A DNA stretch of 64,000 bases, from contig OX388313.1 of assembly GCA_947579605.1 (NCBI GenBank), positions 29,143,214-29,207,213 on the forward strand. Direction: 5' to 3'. This DNA comes from Athripsodes cinereus. Lineage: Eukaryota > Arthropoda > Insecta > Trichoptera > Leptoceridae. The notes under the pieces were generated by a model. It did no database searches and had not been told where the DNA came from. It saw only the letters and a program-made list of their open reading frames with translations. Positions 11,186 through 24,009 of this stretch are shown piece after piece; positions within the stretch are counted from its first letter, which is position 1, and the number at the start of each line of letters is the position of its first letter. A program made the translations under genes and the position numbers.

Positions 11186-13769
11186 ATAACTTAACAATCA
11201 TTTGTCTATCACAAGAATGCTGATAAAAAAAACAGCCTTCGAATTGCTTTAAGAGCTGTGTGATCGAAAATTATCGATTCATAGTCAAAAATCGGATTCG
11301 GACAACGCATTATTTCCCATCAATCATGCACAAACAATAATCGTTGCAGAAGAGTTTGTTTACCAAGAATATCATTACGAAAACCAGTTTCTTCTAAGAC
11401 AGAGGAGTAAAGTACCTACTAACCAACCTTAGAGAAGAGCGATGTATGGATAATTCTACCAGATAAACATTTCTGGGTAATAAATAATATCAGAAGTATG
11501 TGGGTACACATAAACAACTATAATACCAAATAATGACAATGTTTGGACGTATTTCTGATGATTTAGTCGACGCAATGTATGTTAATATTTATTTACCTAT
11601 GAAATCTATACTGGTTCTGCCTAATGGTCTGCTTTGATTTTTGTGATGATTATTATTATAACAGTTTACGAATTCCAATTGATCACACTCATCCATAGTC
11701 AACCTATTTGAATAGGTATTAACTAGGTAGGTATGTTGTATATGATACACATACATATGTGAACTTCCTTAAGGAGTGCACAACACAGAGTTTCGACGCT
11801 TAACTCTGCGTCTAAGGGAGAGGACAATCTTCATATTTATGACTTATACTGAAAACGATGGCTACTCCTTCGTGTGGGAAATGCCGTGATGGTATGAAAT
11901 GGAGATGTCAGAAGCAGGGGAAGACTTAAAGAAGACAAACATTACAAATGAACTAACCGAAGCTGAACACTCTTAATTAAACACAATGGCAAATTGTAGT
12001 AATACCTATAACGGAAACAGTAACAAATAAAATAATAAAAGCATAAAAGGAAAAGTATCAGGGTATCATAACGTAATATAGATAAGTCTCATATAATAAT
12101 AATTGATAACGTACTTCCTACTAAATATACTACCAACGACCGGCAGTTGGTATCTCCGACTAAGCAGCAGTAACAACTTACTATGTGTTGCAGTGGGAAA
12201 CCATCGGTCATAAACTCATAATACATTATAATAATATTGTGTATTGCAGGTCACAGAGCCAATAAACATATACGTCATTATAATAATTTGTATTACAATC
12301 ATAGGCCTTTCGAGTCAACACGGCTCTTTGCAAATAGCCTAAAATTGAATAATTTATTAGCATATTATTGTCATAGGAAAAATATTCGAACCGAACACGA
12401 AAAGTAAATAGCGAATAATATTGGTGTTAAACTTTCCGACAGGGAATTAATTGAGTAAAAATGAAAAAAAAACGTAAATTTATGAAAACGTTTGAACGGT
12501 TTTTGTGAAGAAACAAGATTTGAAAAGAACCTAATCTTGATAATTTGTGTTTTAGTAATGTTATACTAGTTCGTTTTTTGTAGTTTAAATAAATATAACT
12601 TTTGTGTTTTAGTTTTCAAACGGCAAAAATCACACAGATCAACCGTATTGTTGTGATCTAATAAATTAATAACATTCCTTCATAAGATTGATTAATATAA
12701 ACCTAATTATACTCATAACAAGTAGTCAGCATTTTACTAATAGCCTAGGATCTTTTCAAAGCAATCAATCAGCCAAAGGCATAACCAATAGGAACGAGCA
12801 TTGTCTTCTGGTGGCTCAATAGTTGTATGTAGGTATTCTGGGAAGAAAAGAATAATACCTAAATATATTTTGAATATAAAAAATATTCTGTTACAGTTGC
12901 ATTTCTGACGAATGGTAGCTAACAGATTGTGACAATAAACATTCCATGAATGAATCAACTCACGATCATATAGATCAGTCAAATTTTATAATGCTGCATA
13001 GTTTGTGTCCAAGTTGAATTATTGATCCGAAATGAAGAACCAGCCTAGCTACATAAGATACGATTAATTCATAAATTAATTTTTTACAACATTCATTGCG
13101 ATTAAAAACTGTGAAGTGGTGGAGATTTGACAATACTTTGAACTAAAAAAAAACTTAATTTGGATGTCGTCACATTACTGTGAACCAACACAACTTTGTT
13201 GCACTAAATATTGCATCACTCGCCGACTCGCTAAATGATAATGATGATCGATCACAATATATTATGAACCATCTCAGCGAGTCGTAAATGCCCAACAATA
13301 TTGGTGAATGGTCAATGCACTGAGTGTATAAAGCAGGTACCTACATCTATTTGATAGTAGGTAATTTGATTTGGATCGCATTTCTTACGGCACAGTACAT
13401 TTTTTTTATTATTGGATATAGTTCGACTATAAAAGCTATTTCTATTGAACATATAATCGTACATTAGCAAATTACCCAGGTTCTTTCGAAAATAATTTCG
13501 TGATAAGTGTCTATTTGAGATGAGGTTAAAATATAGAAATTGAACAAATATTTATTGGCACTCCGTCCTATATTAGAAATTGACTGAAGTGAATAGATTT
13601 TCTTTTTACTACAAATGACAATCGTTTCAATTTACTGATATTCCTCATATAATTCATAAGCCTTGGGTCCGTTACTGGATCTTTGAGTCCTTTGATTTTC
13701 TACGCATCTCAATTCTGTACCAACATTAATTGAAATATTATGTTATACAATTAAGGCAATGCTACAATT

Positions 13770-14235
13770 TTTTATGTATATATAATGAGTTACAATCCAT
13801 TGGATTGGTCTGCAACGAGTTTTGACTTATTTCTCCACTCCTCCCTATTCTCAGCCAGTCTCTTCAACTCCATATATGAGCCACAGCTCATGTCCCTCTT
13901 CAGTTGGTCCATATAGGCGTCTCTCGGTCGACCTCTGCCATTTGTGCCTTCGGTCCTGCCCTCTGCGATTGCGATGAGCAGTCCTGGGTGCTTGATGTAG
14001 TGGCCAATATAATAAGCTCGTTGTTGGCAGATTCTTTTGAGGAGTTGCCTTTTTTCGCCAACCCTGGTTAACACTTCTTCGTTTTCGACGTGTTCCGACC
14101 AATGAATCTTCAGCATGCGTCTATAGCACCACATTTCAAATGCCGCTAACCGTCCGCTTTCCCTCTTGCTGATGGTCCACGTCTCGCACCCATATAGCAA
14201 AATGCTCCACACAAAAGCTTTAGTGAGATTCTTTT
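13770..14235 (-). pseudogene. LINE reverse transcriptase C-terminal fragment
   Basis: Minus-strand frame of ~145 residues, starting around KNLTKAFVWSILLYGCETWT and continuing FEMWCYRRMLKIHWSEHVEN and REEWRNKSKLVADQSNGL before the stop at 13790. The YGCETWT...FEMWCYRRML...VLTRV pattern is the post-RT C-terminus of RTE/CR1-like insect LINEs. After the stop comes an AT-rich tail (ATTATATATACATAAAAA). It is 5'-truncated near 14235; upstream codons to 14281 look like host intron. A diverged copy of its 3' end is at 52.5 kb. Confidence 0.75.
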
Positions 14236-14724
14236 TTATGTATGTCTTAAATAATACGATTATTATATAATATAATTTCACTTCATGTTATGTTATTTTA
14301 ACGTCATACAAAAATGGAAAAATTACAAAAATGACGATTAATTTCTCGAATATAAGACATTTCTTATTGTCGAATTATGGAACCGGACAGTAAAATTTGA
14401 TATACGCATTCGTATATTATACCGTTGTATCGGAAATAATAAACGGACGTTGTAAAAAGTGAAGTATGTTGTGATAAGTTCCAGTTTTATACCCCTTCAT
14501 ATTTCATTGTGATGTACACATTACTATTGACTTTAAACAGTTTTATGTTCATTTGCATCGTGTGTTCAGGCAATGATTGGAATAGTAGTATTATAAATAC
14601 GTTACTCACAACCAACCTTTTATAAAGTGCTCATTTAAATTTTAAAAATTGATATCCGATACCAGTCGTGTACTAATATCGGTCAATTTGTACAATATCT
14701 TATACAGTGGTACTTTGTACGAAA

Positions 14725-14875
14725 ATATATAAGTTGAAATAATTTTATTTCTCGGATATTGCAGGAGTCCTATTTATCCGTTTAGGTGACGATTTATTAA
14801 TTTTTTAATTCTCTCTAGTTTAATACCACTATGCCACTGAAAATATATACTGATGATCATAACTAGTTGTATTTA
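14725..14875 (-). mobile_element. LINE 3' end, same family as 24.0 kb
   Basis: Plus-strand TTTATTTCTCGGATATTGCA, GGAGTCCTATTTATCCG, then TCTCTCTAGTTTAATACC and CTATGCCACTGAAAA match the 24.0-kb copy. Degraded. Confidence 0.5.
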
Positions 14876-14959
14876 ATATCATTATCCTTCACTCTATACC
14901 GTTACAAGATACCATTAGGCATTCGAATATGAGCCGGGGGAAGGGTGCAGATTATTCAT

Positions 14960-15355
14960 TCATTCATACCATCACGACATTTACCGAAATTCGGGTAGCC
15001 TCCGTGACTAAAGAAGTTTAACTCAAGACATTTAGAATGGGTGACATACCTCATCGCAGATTTTACTAAATTATTTATTCCTCTACAATCTACATAGTGG
15101 GATCATGCATTTACCTTTAATTATTTTGGTCCTAGGCTCCCCCTCCCATGTCGTCACCTGGGCATTTTTATGATATCTTGTAATGGTATACAGTGATATA
15201 TGATAATAATACATACATAGAACAGGATAGTGGTATGCCTCATAGCTGAATTGTAGATTATAATTGTTTTATATCGCAAAACAGGACACTCGAAAACTTA
15301 CAGAAAAAAGTGGGAAACCTATTCTTTACCGGGGACTCCACAGGATTCATACTGT
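14960..15355 (-). repeat. SINE-like family copies (two pieces)
   Basis: First piece 14965-15070: CATACCATCACGACATTTAC, GAATGGGTGACATACCTC. Second piece 15225-15355: GCCTCATAGCTGAATTG, ACAGGACACTCGAAAACTTA and CGGGGACTCCACAGGATTC. Unrelated sequence separates them, so they could be one interrupted copy or two. Confidence 0.5.
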
Positions 15356-16154
15356 AAAAAAAACATTATTAAATCTGTACCATCATCACATCTTCCACGA
15401 GTTGTTCAGACTTTGATCTTATTCTACAAGACGAGCCACAATATTTGTAGCGTAGCGTGAAAACGGCTATAGACCCCGAGAGCAAAAATAATAAAATTAA
15501 AATCAAGATTAACTTCGTACAGAGTGCGTTGCATAACCCACGTTGAAGAGCCATCAAACACTAGTAGGTATATTATATTATTACTGTGCCTGTAACAAAA
15601 TCTACACACATTACATATTACTAAAGGCTTTGATGGGTGGCATTTTATTGCTAATCATCAATGTCAGTACAATTTTAGTAGAAATAAACATTCGAACTGG
15701 GCATCATTCATCAGTGAGACAATTAAAATTATTATTATTATTACGATTGTTAAGTGTGTGCAAATGTGCAGATACTGAATGGGTGGTCTATCTATCTATC
15801 TATACCATTATGGCTTATATCGTGGTTAGATGGAAGAAATCAAGTGGATACCTTTTTGTATACGAGATTCTCATTTAATCTATTTATTTATCTACATTTA
15901 TTATATGACGTTGATGTAATGTCCTAGAATTGATGAATTGTACAGTGTCCTTGAGGTGCTTTGGCACGTAAACGACACTTTAATGTTGTCCAATAATAAT
16001 AAAGTGATAATCTCGCCACTGTATATCATCACATTTTTTTATGTAAACTGATTTATTTTTTTCTATCATCAACGGCATTTAGCCTTCAACATTAGTAAGG
16101 TTTAAACATATTTTAAAATAATCAAACAATACATATAAAGCAAACAAAAAACAA

Positions 16155-16265
16155 AAAACTTAAAGGATTTTAATGAGTAGTGACCTGGTTTCGACTTATA
16201 AAGTCATTGTCAAACAGTGATTTTATAAGTCGAAACCAGGTCATTGCTCATTAAAATCTTTTAAG
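16155..16265. repeat. Long hairpin (inverted repeat)
   Basis: Left arm AAGGATTTTAATGAGTAGTG then ACCTGGTTTCGACTTATAAA; right arm TTTATAAGTCGAAACCAGGT then CATTGCTCATTAAAATCTT. Arms of ~45 bp pair with few mismatches around a loop near GTCATTGTCAAACAG. It sits directly before the 82-bp array. Confidence 0.85.
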
Positions 16266-16501
16266 TAAATCTAAAACCAATTGTGTTTTTTTCCATATAT
16301 TAACATGGAGTTTTACAAAATTAACGTCGACTCAATATCTTTTAAGTAAATCTAAAACCAATTGTGTTTTTTTTTTCCATATATTAACATGGAGTTTTAC
16401 AAAATTAACGTCGACTCAATATCTTTTAAGTAAATCTAAAACCAATTGTGTTTTTTTCCATATATTAACATGGAGTTTTACAAAATTAACGTCGACTCAA
16501 T
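16255..16501. repeat. Tandem array, 3 units of ~82 bp
   Basis: Units start ATCTTTTAAGTAAATCTAAA at about 16255, 16339 and 16421, and end AAAATTAACGTCGACTCAAT. They differ only in T-run length, so the amplification is recent. A related single sequence with GTCGAAACCTGGTTGCTAG is at 18.24-18.35 kb. Confidence 0.88.
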
Positions 16502-17005
16502 TAATGAATAATGCGAGAAGAATAAAATAAATAAATATTCCTCAATTAATTAGCCAGCGAACTAACAGCATGTAATTTACATAGGTACAAGTTGTCATCC
16601 TTGTGCCACAAAATAAGACAAACAGAATGGGTCTCATCGCTGAATTGAAGTTGTTAAAGGGCGGGTAACCTATTTTAATCCAAGAACCCCATGGTGGGTG
16701 ATTCGTACTGATATATAAATATGATCGTTCGCACTTAAAAAAATAATTTCAGTTTTTAATAAATTCACTGTTGATGGACGTCTACCCGAAAGCCGTCTAG
16801 TCTATGTTTAGTAATTAGTGACAATATAAACAATGATTTATTTTTGTCATTATTCATTATCAAAGTTATGTATAATTCAAATTCTTTAAGCACAACCCAA
16901 TAAGGCGTATCCAAATATGAATGTTTTGGGTGAAAAATTATCGGGTGTGGACGTTTCGTTTGTTTTTATCGCTATATGATTTCTCGTATCGGATAAACAA
17001 CAGCT

Positions 17006-17132
17006 CCCTTTTTTTCTCTCTCTCTTCGCCTAAAATACATATACTGTATGATGTTTTTTATATGTAAGATGAAAATATGGCCATAACATCCAACGGGATG
17101 AGCCGCCATCAAAAAAAAAAAAAAAAAAAAAA
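17006..17132 (+). mobile_element. Short retroposed sequence with poly-A and 13-bp duplication
   Basis: Flanked by ATAAACAACAGCT at 16993-17005 and 17133-17145. It begins with a 22-base pyrimidine run (CCCTTTTTTTCTCTCTCTC...), followed by TTCGCCTAAAATACATATAC, AGATGAAAATATGGCC, CAACGGGATGAGCCGCC, then ~22 A. It looks like a LINE-driven retrocopy of a small transcript or first exon. Source not identified. Confidence 0.75.
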
Positions 17133-18031
17133 ATAAACAACAGCTGGAAAAATAAATATGGATTTCGCGAAAAGGGAGAAATCTATCATATGATCCGTTT
17201 TCAGAATAGTCCGACGATACATCATCCCTTTAGGACTTATTTCAATTGTTTTTAAGCACCAAAATAAGCTAAGAAACTTAATACTTTAAAGGCCAAATGC
17301 CACATACAATTAAAAAATTGATCAAAGATCTGAGTAATGATGTATAAAATGTATAGATTTTTATCATCTATAAAATTAATGATGTAAATAAGTTTTCTAT
17401 GAAAGATGACACATCGAGGAAATTACACCATAAGGAACTAACTAATCGCCACCAGTAACAAGTAAGAACAACAAAACTATTAATTATTATTGTTAACAGT
17501 CTTTAACAAGAAAACGATGTGATACGATGATGATGTAAATGTGTGAATGAATCAAAATTGCACAATTCTATATATTTTATTTCGTTTGCGTGATCATTAA
17601 TATAATAACACAATATAAATAATAATTATCGCTAAACGAAGAAAAATCATGAGTGAAAAAATCTCAATGAGGGAATAATAATTAACGATATAAATCGTAT
17701 TGATAAATGAAAATAATAATGTACGAGTATAAAGATACCTATAGCTGATAATAATTACTAAATAAATACCTACTTATAGAGTAAGATAATCCTTACAAAA
17801 ATATTTTAGTCAGCTTGTTAATATGTATGTATGCCTGACAACGGTCTGGATTACTGTTTTTCACACTACACAGTTTTTATGGTAAGAACATCAGTAAGTC
17901 GGAGATGTCGTGGGTATATGTGACTCAACTGACGCAAAGACGCTCTGAATGGATGAAGATGTGCACCTGAAATATTTGAAGGGCGAATGTAATTAATCTG
18001 TGTAAGAAAAAACAAATTTATGTAAGGTCAT

Positions 18032-18215
18032 CAGTGGGCCTAGTCAAAACACATTTAAGCGATACGTTTTCGTTCAAACAAGACGAGGTTGTGAGAACGC
18101 GTCAATTTTTGTAGCTAAAATACACAAGTAGCTACGGAAATTGACGCGTTCTCGCAACGTAGTCCGCGTTTGAACGAAAACGTAACGCTTAAATGTGTTT
18201 TGACTAGGCCTACTG
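18032..18215. mobile_element. Fold-back MITE, 184 bp
   Basis: Almost fully palindromic. The left arm starts CAGTGGGCCTAGTCAAAACA, and the right arm ends TGTTTTGACTAGGCCTACTG. The outer ~47 bp differ at about two positions. The core has AATTGACGC stems around TAGCTAAAATACACAAGTAG. No coding and no clear target duplication. Confidence 0.78.
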
Positions 18216-19499
18216 GCCTGTCACGATGAAAAACCTGACAATGATTATGCAAGTCGAAACCTGGTTGCTAGATTATTATAAAGTAGTAATACTTTAACTG
18301 TTAGTGTTATCTTATAAAAAATAATATTGACTTTTACAAAATAAACGCCAACTTGACCAACACATGATATGTGTTTATTTTAGGGCCGCATTAAAGGGCG
18401 AGTAACGGGGTAAACAATATTATTCTATAAAATTGCATATTTTACGCATACTCCTGAATTATAAAATTGTAATCATCCCCTCATTTCAGAAAATATGAAA
18501 AAACTATGAAAGTATCTTGAATACGCTCACCCACCGCCATCTATCGTCAAAGTTTCAAAGCTTACAAATTTTTCAAATTCTTCAAGTGAGCCCAAGTATA
18601 TTTTTATCCAGAGTCTTTTTCGATTATTTGCAAATGGCGAACACTGATTTAAAACTAGGTACATAGACACCGAAGGATCACATAAGCCAGCCTAGACCCA
18701 ATCCGTAAGCGTCGGCACGCCTTTCTCACTTCTTCCGATTAGATTTTGCACAATGTTATATTGTGTAAACACGGTTCTCCAATCGAGATGTCTAATTGAT
18801 TTTCATTATTTTTGAAATTAATTTATTTGTTTTATAATTTCAGTTAAATATAATAAATAAACTAGTGATTATTGTCAAAACAAATAAATTGTTTAATTAA
18901 TGGCATTGTGTTTATCATGATGATCCTAGCGGTCATAATAAAACTGTAAATCTTCCGCGATTCGTTATGTTCTGTTCTGTTCTGTTCATATAATGTGTAG
19001 TGCCCAATAACTCAGGTGTTCGTAAGTTAATAAGGTTTGGTAAAATATTTAGATGCGATGTATTAGTGGTAGTGGTACTAATACGTAACGTGTGAAAAGC
19101 AACGAACGTGTGCGATTAGTCGACACATACCATTAGACAAAATATTCACAGCTCATTGACAAAGGGGCCTTGCCTTAATACGGTTTAATATAAGTTTGTA
19201 CATCAAACTGCGTAAAAAAATGTTGAAGATCACCACAAGACGCGCGAATTCTAATGCAAGATAAATAATATTCGAAGCAAAGGAGAAAAAACCAAACTTT
19301 AAATAACTGAAGATACATCCTACATTAATACCATGAAAATATTGTTAACTGGTAAAGAAATCCGAGGATTCGCTGCGTAATATATCAAACATATTATTAA
19401 CGTTTTCATTCATACCATCACAGTATAGTGTGTATTTATAAAAAAGTTAAGTGTTTACTTCATACCATAATGGATAATACGCAAAAAGTTACGGATTAT

Positions 19500-19700
19500 A
19501 TTAAAAATACCATCACAGCTTTTCTCACAAGTGTGGTAGCCAGCGGAACAACTACAAATAATAAGGATGCATGTTATCTTCTCCGTGCTAATAAAAGTTG
19601 AGACATTCAGAATGGGTGGCATAACTCATCGCTGAACTAAATATGTTGAATGTCATAATGAAAATATTGGTTATACAAAAATATTGGTTATGGAGGTGTA
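19500..19700 (-). repeat. SINE-like family copy
   Basis: ATACCATCACAGCTTTTCTC, ACAAGTGTGGTAGCCAGCGG, GATGCATGTTATCTTCTCC and CAGAATGGGTGGCATAACTC. The 5' half is lost. Confidence 0.6.
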
Positions 19701-20504
19701 ATCATTCCATACCGTGAACCTTTGCAATATTATTTAAAAATATCGTGAAATATCTATGACTTGAAAATACTGTAGATATTATTTCATATACATTAAGGTC
19801 AGAAGCAAATTACTTTCTGCGAGGATGTTCGGATTTTCTCAAATCTACAACGTGCAAGGAACATAGAAAAAAAGGCGTAAGATAATATATTTATTTTATA
19901 AAAAAAATAAAAAAACTGCGTATAGCCTAGACTCTTGGCAATGAAACGTGTTTGTGAGCTGTTAACCTCAGGCAAGTAAAGCATAGCCTCAGTCTTTTAA
20001 CCGTGATCCATGACCCTTGAAGTAACATCGCCCAGCTGATCTTTGAGTTATTTACGATGCGAATGAGAGATGGTTGGTATGCGTTAAAACAATAGAGAGC
20101 TAACCGAAGGTGTTGTACCTATCTACTACCAAAATGCCTTTCTTTGATCATTAATGGTGATTTCGTAACTTGGTTTCGCTCTTTGAACACGATTATGAGT
20201 AAACTTTAACACATTTTTAATGAGATTCATGAATAACTAATAAAATTGGATTCTTGATTACGGTCCCGTAAGAATCATTAGGGATATCTTATACATTTTA
20301 TTTATAGATATGTTATGCAAAGCGACGCATGTATAAGATCTATTTATTATACCTATTTCGATTTCATATTATGTGTCATGATGCAGAGCTAACTGATTGC
20401 TTTGAGTATGATTTTGTGTTGTTATGGTGGTACTTATATGTCTATCTTTTGTTTTTAAAATTTGCTTTCACTTGCATATTTATTGTGTCATATATATCAT
20501 ACAG

Positions 20505-20665
20505 GACGGTCACGTGTTGAGCACATTGAACAGGAGAGCATGCATGAGGAATTGCATGACAGTGACGGAAGCGAAAGATGTATGCAAGGATAGAAGGAAG
20601 TGGCGCTCGATCCTTTCTGCCTACCCCGCGAGGGAAGCGGCGTGATGGTATGTATGTATGTATTT
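20505..20665 (+). mobile_element. RTE-like LINE 3' end with (TATG)n tail
   Basis: Reads GGACGGTCACGTGTTGAGCAC, GAACAGGAGAGCATGCATGA, GACGGAAGCGAAAGATG, TCGATCCTTTCTGCCTACCC and AAGCGGCGTGATGGTATG, followed by TATG repeats. Short tandem-repeat tails in place of poly-A are typical of RTE-type LINEs. Confidence 0.65.
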
Positions 20666-20799
20666 TAATGTTCTTAATTTTGTTGTTCTTATTGCATAAT
20701 GGTTGTATATTTTAATATGTACTTTTGTAATTAGCTTCTGAGCCGTTTGAATTAATAAAATAAATAAATAAAATTATGTACACAAATATTATCAAAGTA

Positions 20800-20865
20800 G
20801 TTGCTTCCCTTGCGGGCTAGGCAAGAAAGGATCGAGCGCCATCAACCCTAGTACATGCTTCTTGT
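20800..20865 (-). mobile_element. RTE-like LINE 3' tail fragment
   Basis: Minus-strand match to the 20.5-kb tail: GGCGCTCGATCCTTTCTTGCC and CTAGCCCGCAAGGGAAG. Too short to say more. Confidence 0.5.
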
Positions 20866-22839
20866 TTTCGTGATATTCACTGATTATTCGTGATTTTTCA
20901 CACAATATGTTATCCTATTTATTGCACTCGGCACGTGCCCATGTTTTAGGAATTGGTCGCAGTATTGTGGCATCTGTAGTTTTGACAAAATCAGTATTTA
21001 TCTTTAAAGAATGCAAATCTACATTATGTTAATCTCGGTGTGCATTACAAAGGGCAGAGAATGTCAATTTGATTTATTACGACTACATGCCATTTAAACA
21101 TTGCATCAAAGTTCAAAGGAGAAACTTATTGCAAAACAAATCCAACATATTATAAAATTAGACTAAATGCGTTGCATCAAAGATATTGTCGTCTTAAATG
21201 GAAATGCAATAACCCTTACCACAATATACAGATGAGCATCTTTATGCAGAAAACAGTCACCTCATAAATTTGATAATATAACTCATTGGAGTCAAATACC
21301 ACGATATCATACTTAAAAGACTTCTTTCTGAAAACTTGTCATCAAACTCGTCTTAGGCCTGATATTAGACTATCCCCTTAAAGCAACCCTTTAATAATAA
21401 ATTATCCTTCGATTAATAACATCTTTTTTATTTGACAAACTTCATCCTAGCCATTTTACTTGACAAAATAAGGAAAAACAGAGAGACCATCAATGGCACA
21501 TATTATCAGCCATACATCTAGGTATACTTCTATAACTCGATCTCAATTCCATTTTGGTGTAAAAAATGAGAAAGATTGAAGTTTATTCAATAATGAATAC
21601 AAAATTAATTGAATTCACAATAAGTGGTTTTCCTTTCTTTTCTTCAGTTTTCGAATATGCTGTAAGAGGCGGTAATTCTAAAAAACATCACATAGGTACT
21701 CGTATAAGACATACAACATCTTTAATTTTTCGACTGAAACATCGGCACTTTACGACACGATTGTGCGACGAATTTTCACTTGATGTTGTGACATGCGTGA
21801 TCATAAAGTGAAACAGGCAAAAAAAAAACACGAATTAAATTTTCACTGATTTCTTCAAACGGATCAAAAGTGATACCAACTAAATTGAGTGTAGGTATAT
21901 CGTTATAGTCGTCAAGAAACGTCTGTAATTTTATGTCTTCCGCTAACACAGAGTATTATTAAATTTATTAGTGTAATAATTGTGTATTAAATCATTTTAG
22001 TATTTATAAACCCTTTCAGAACCGTAAGAACGAGTAATTTAAGAGGACTCATTACATAATGAATTTTAGTTTTATTACATAAACGTAAGAGATGTAATTA
22101 GTTAAAATATTGACAATAGTATGTTTAACAATATTTTGGTGTCTTTTAACGCAAAAAAAAATATATAACAATCCAAAAAAAAGTAAAAATAGCAAAATCT
22201 TGTTTTATTTTATTTCATCACCGTAAATTTTTCGATTTTTTTTTAATACTTCGAGACAGTAAATATCACTAGATCGTAAAAATAATGTGGAATTAGCTAA
22301 GGATTTCCATACAAAGGCAAAAAATTTACATGATTCACTAAATGTATGACGTTTTGTTGTTTACTGGTAATCAGTGGGTACTTGATTGGTTTGTTTACTG
22401 CAATGTATTGTTTGTAAAGTGTCAACTTTGTGTAACTGCTTGTGTCTTCAAAATTTGTAAAATAAAAAAAATTAAACTGAAATCCAGAGAAAATAAGATT
22501 ATATCTTTGGGAAGTATATTTCCCCTACACCTTAAAAGGTTAATACGTCTTGGTAATTATTGATACAACTTTATTAGAATAAATGGTATGTAATTTTATT
22601 TGTCCAATCTCTCCATCAGTATCATCCACCTTCTCTTTGTAATTATTCCAGTGTAGCTCTTATGTAAGTTGTGGGAATCAGGATGCGATCGGTTACTTTC
22701 CCGATAAATGAAATAATATTGTCGATAACTAGCTACAAAACCGTCATCGTTCAAGGATAAACTCTCATCAAACTGAAACAAAAGACGATAATGCGGATAT
22801 CATACGAATATTTTCACATCTTCATTTACGTTCAGTTAG

Positions 22840-23385
22840 GCTATGGAACCAACTCCCCTCGAAAATTCGCACTACCCGTCATTTTGTTTTCATAATTTGA
22901 ATTAAGCGGCGTTAAGGGTTCAGCAGTTGATAATAGAGGGCAAGATTGAGGCACGTCGTGGAGTGGGAAGGAGGTGGATGTCGTGGCTGCGTAATACACG
23001 GCAATGGACCTGGGAGAACTAGTCCGCACAGCGCGGGACAGAGAAACATTCTCCAGAATGATCGCCAACGTAGGGGGAACCTGATACGGCACTGATAGAA
23101 GAAGAAGGATTCTTCGTAGAAACCGAAGGAGAGGGAGAGAAAGAGTACTGATAGTGTAAATTGTATCATGGCAAACATCGCAGTACCTCACCCTACTGGA
23201 CACAACAACCAACTGAAGGCTACCCAGAAATCTACCACAACGTATGGTTCACTCCGAGAAAACATCCAAAAAAGCGTAACAACTTACATAATTTGTATAG
23301 TTTTTAAGTTTAAGTGAAATGTATTATTGTTTTCTCTATAGCCTGTAAAAGGCATTAGCCGTATATTAGATAAATAAATAAATGA
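22840..23385 (+). pseudogene. LINE RT C-terminus plus 3' UTR (second family)
   Basis: Plus-strand frames give RLWNQLPSKIRTTRHFVF and then LIIEGKIEARRGVGRRWMSW, LRNTRQWTW, NDRQRRGNLIRH. A 3' UTR follows, ending in GGCATTAGCCGTATATTAG and AAATAAATAAATGAATA. Frames shift and stops interrupt. The RLWNxLPxxIR part may belong to a different LINE (CR1/Jockey-like) placed next to it. Confidence 0.65.
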
Positions 23386-23719
23386 ATAATATGAATTTAC
23401 AAACGAACTCGACATTCACATACAAACATAGGGATTACACGTATCTAAGTAACACAACTACCTACATTTACTGAGAATCATAATAATATATAACAATATG
23501 TACTAAGATAGAGTATGTCTGATTGATTTCGATGCCAATAAAACGTCAAGAGACGCATGAAACTCACACTTGTTCATTTGAATAATGCAGTTTCTCTCAA
23601 ACCGCAATAATAGGTACCTACCCATGAATATAAATTGTATCAAACTAACAAGAATGAACTGTCTCTCTTCCGTTTACACGCTAAATGTTTGGTATACCGC
23701 TGTAAACCAAATTTTTCAC

Positions 23720-24000
23720 ACAAAAAAATTTGTTCTGCGGAGTCCTCGGCAGAGAATAGGTCTCCCTCTCTTTTATCAAAGTTTTAGAGTGTCTTGTAAA
23801 GGCAGTTGTTCGAAAAAAATCGCTAGTAATAAGACATTTAACATATTCAATCCAACGTTGAACTACGCAACTCGTACTGTATTTTCAATTAATTTTATTG
23901 ACACAGTGAGAACAACCTGCATGTTTATTAAATGCAACTTATCTACTGGCTAGCTAGCCCATTTGTCTAGCCCATTTGTGAGAGATGACGTGATAACGTA
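23720..24000 (+). repeat. SINE-like family copy
   Basis: GGAGTCCTCGGCAGAGAATA, TTTAGAGTGTCTTGTAAAGG, GACATTTAACATATTC, CACAGTGAGAACAACCTGC, ATGTTTATTAAATGCAAC and GAGATGACGTGATAACGTAT. The AGCCCATTTGT word near the end is repeated. Confidence 0.6.
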
Positions 24001-24009
24001 TAAATATAT

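Noticed and set aside
22841..23212. 123-codon minus-strand ORF
   Set aside because: It is the antisense shadow of a LINE RT C-terminus on the plus strand.
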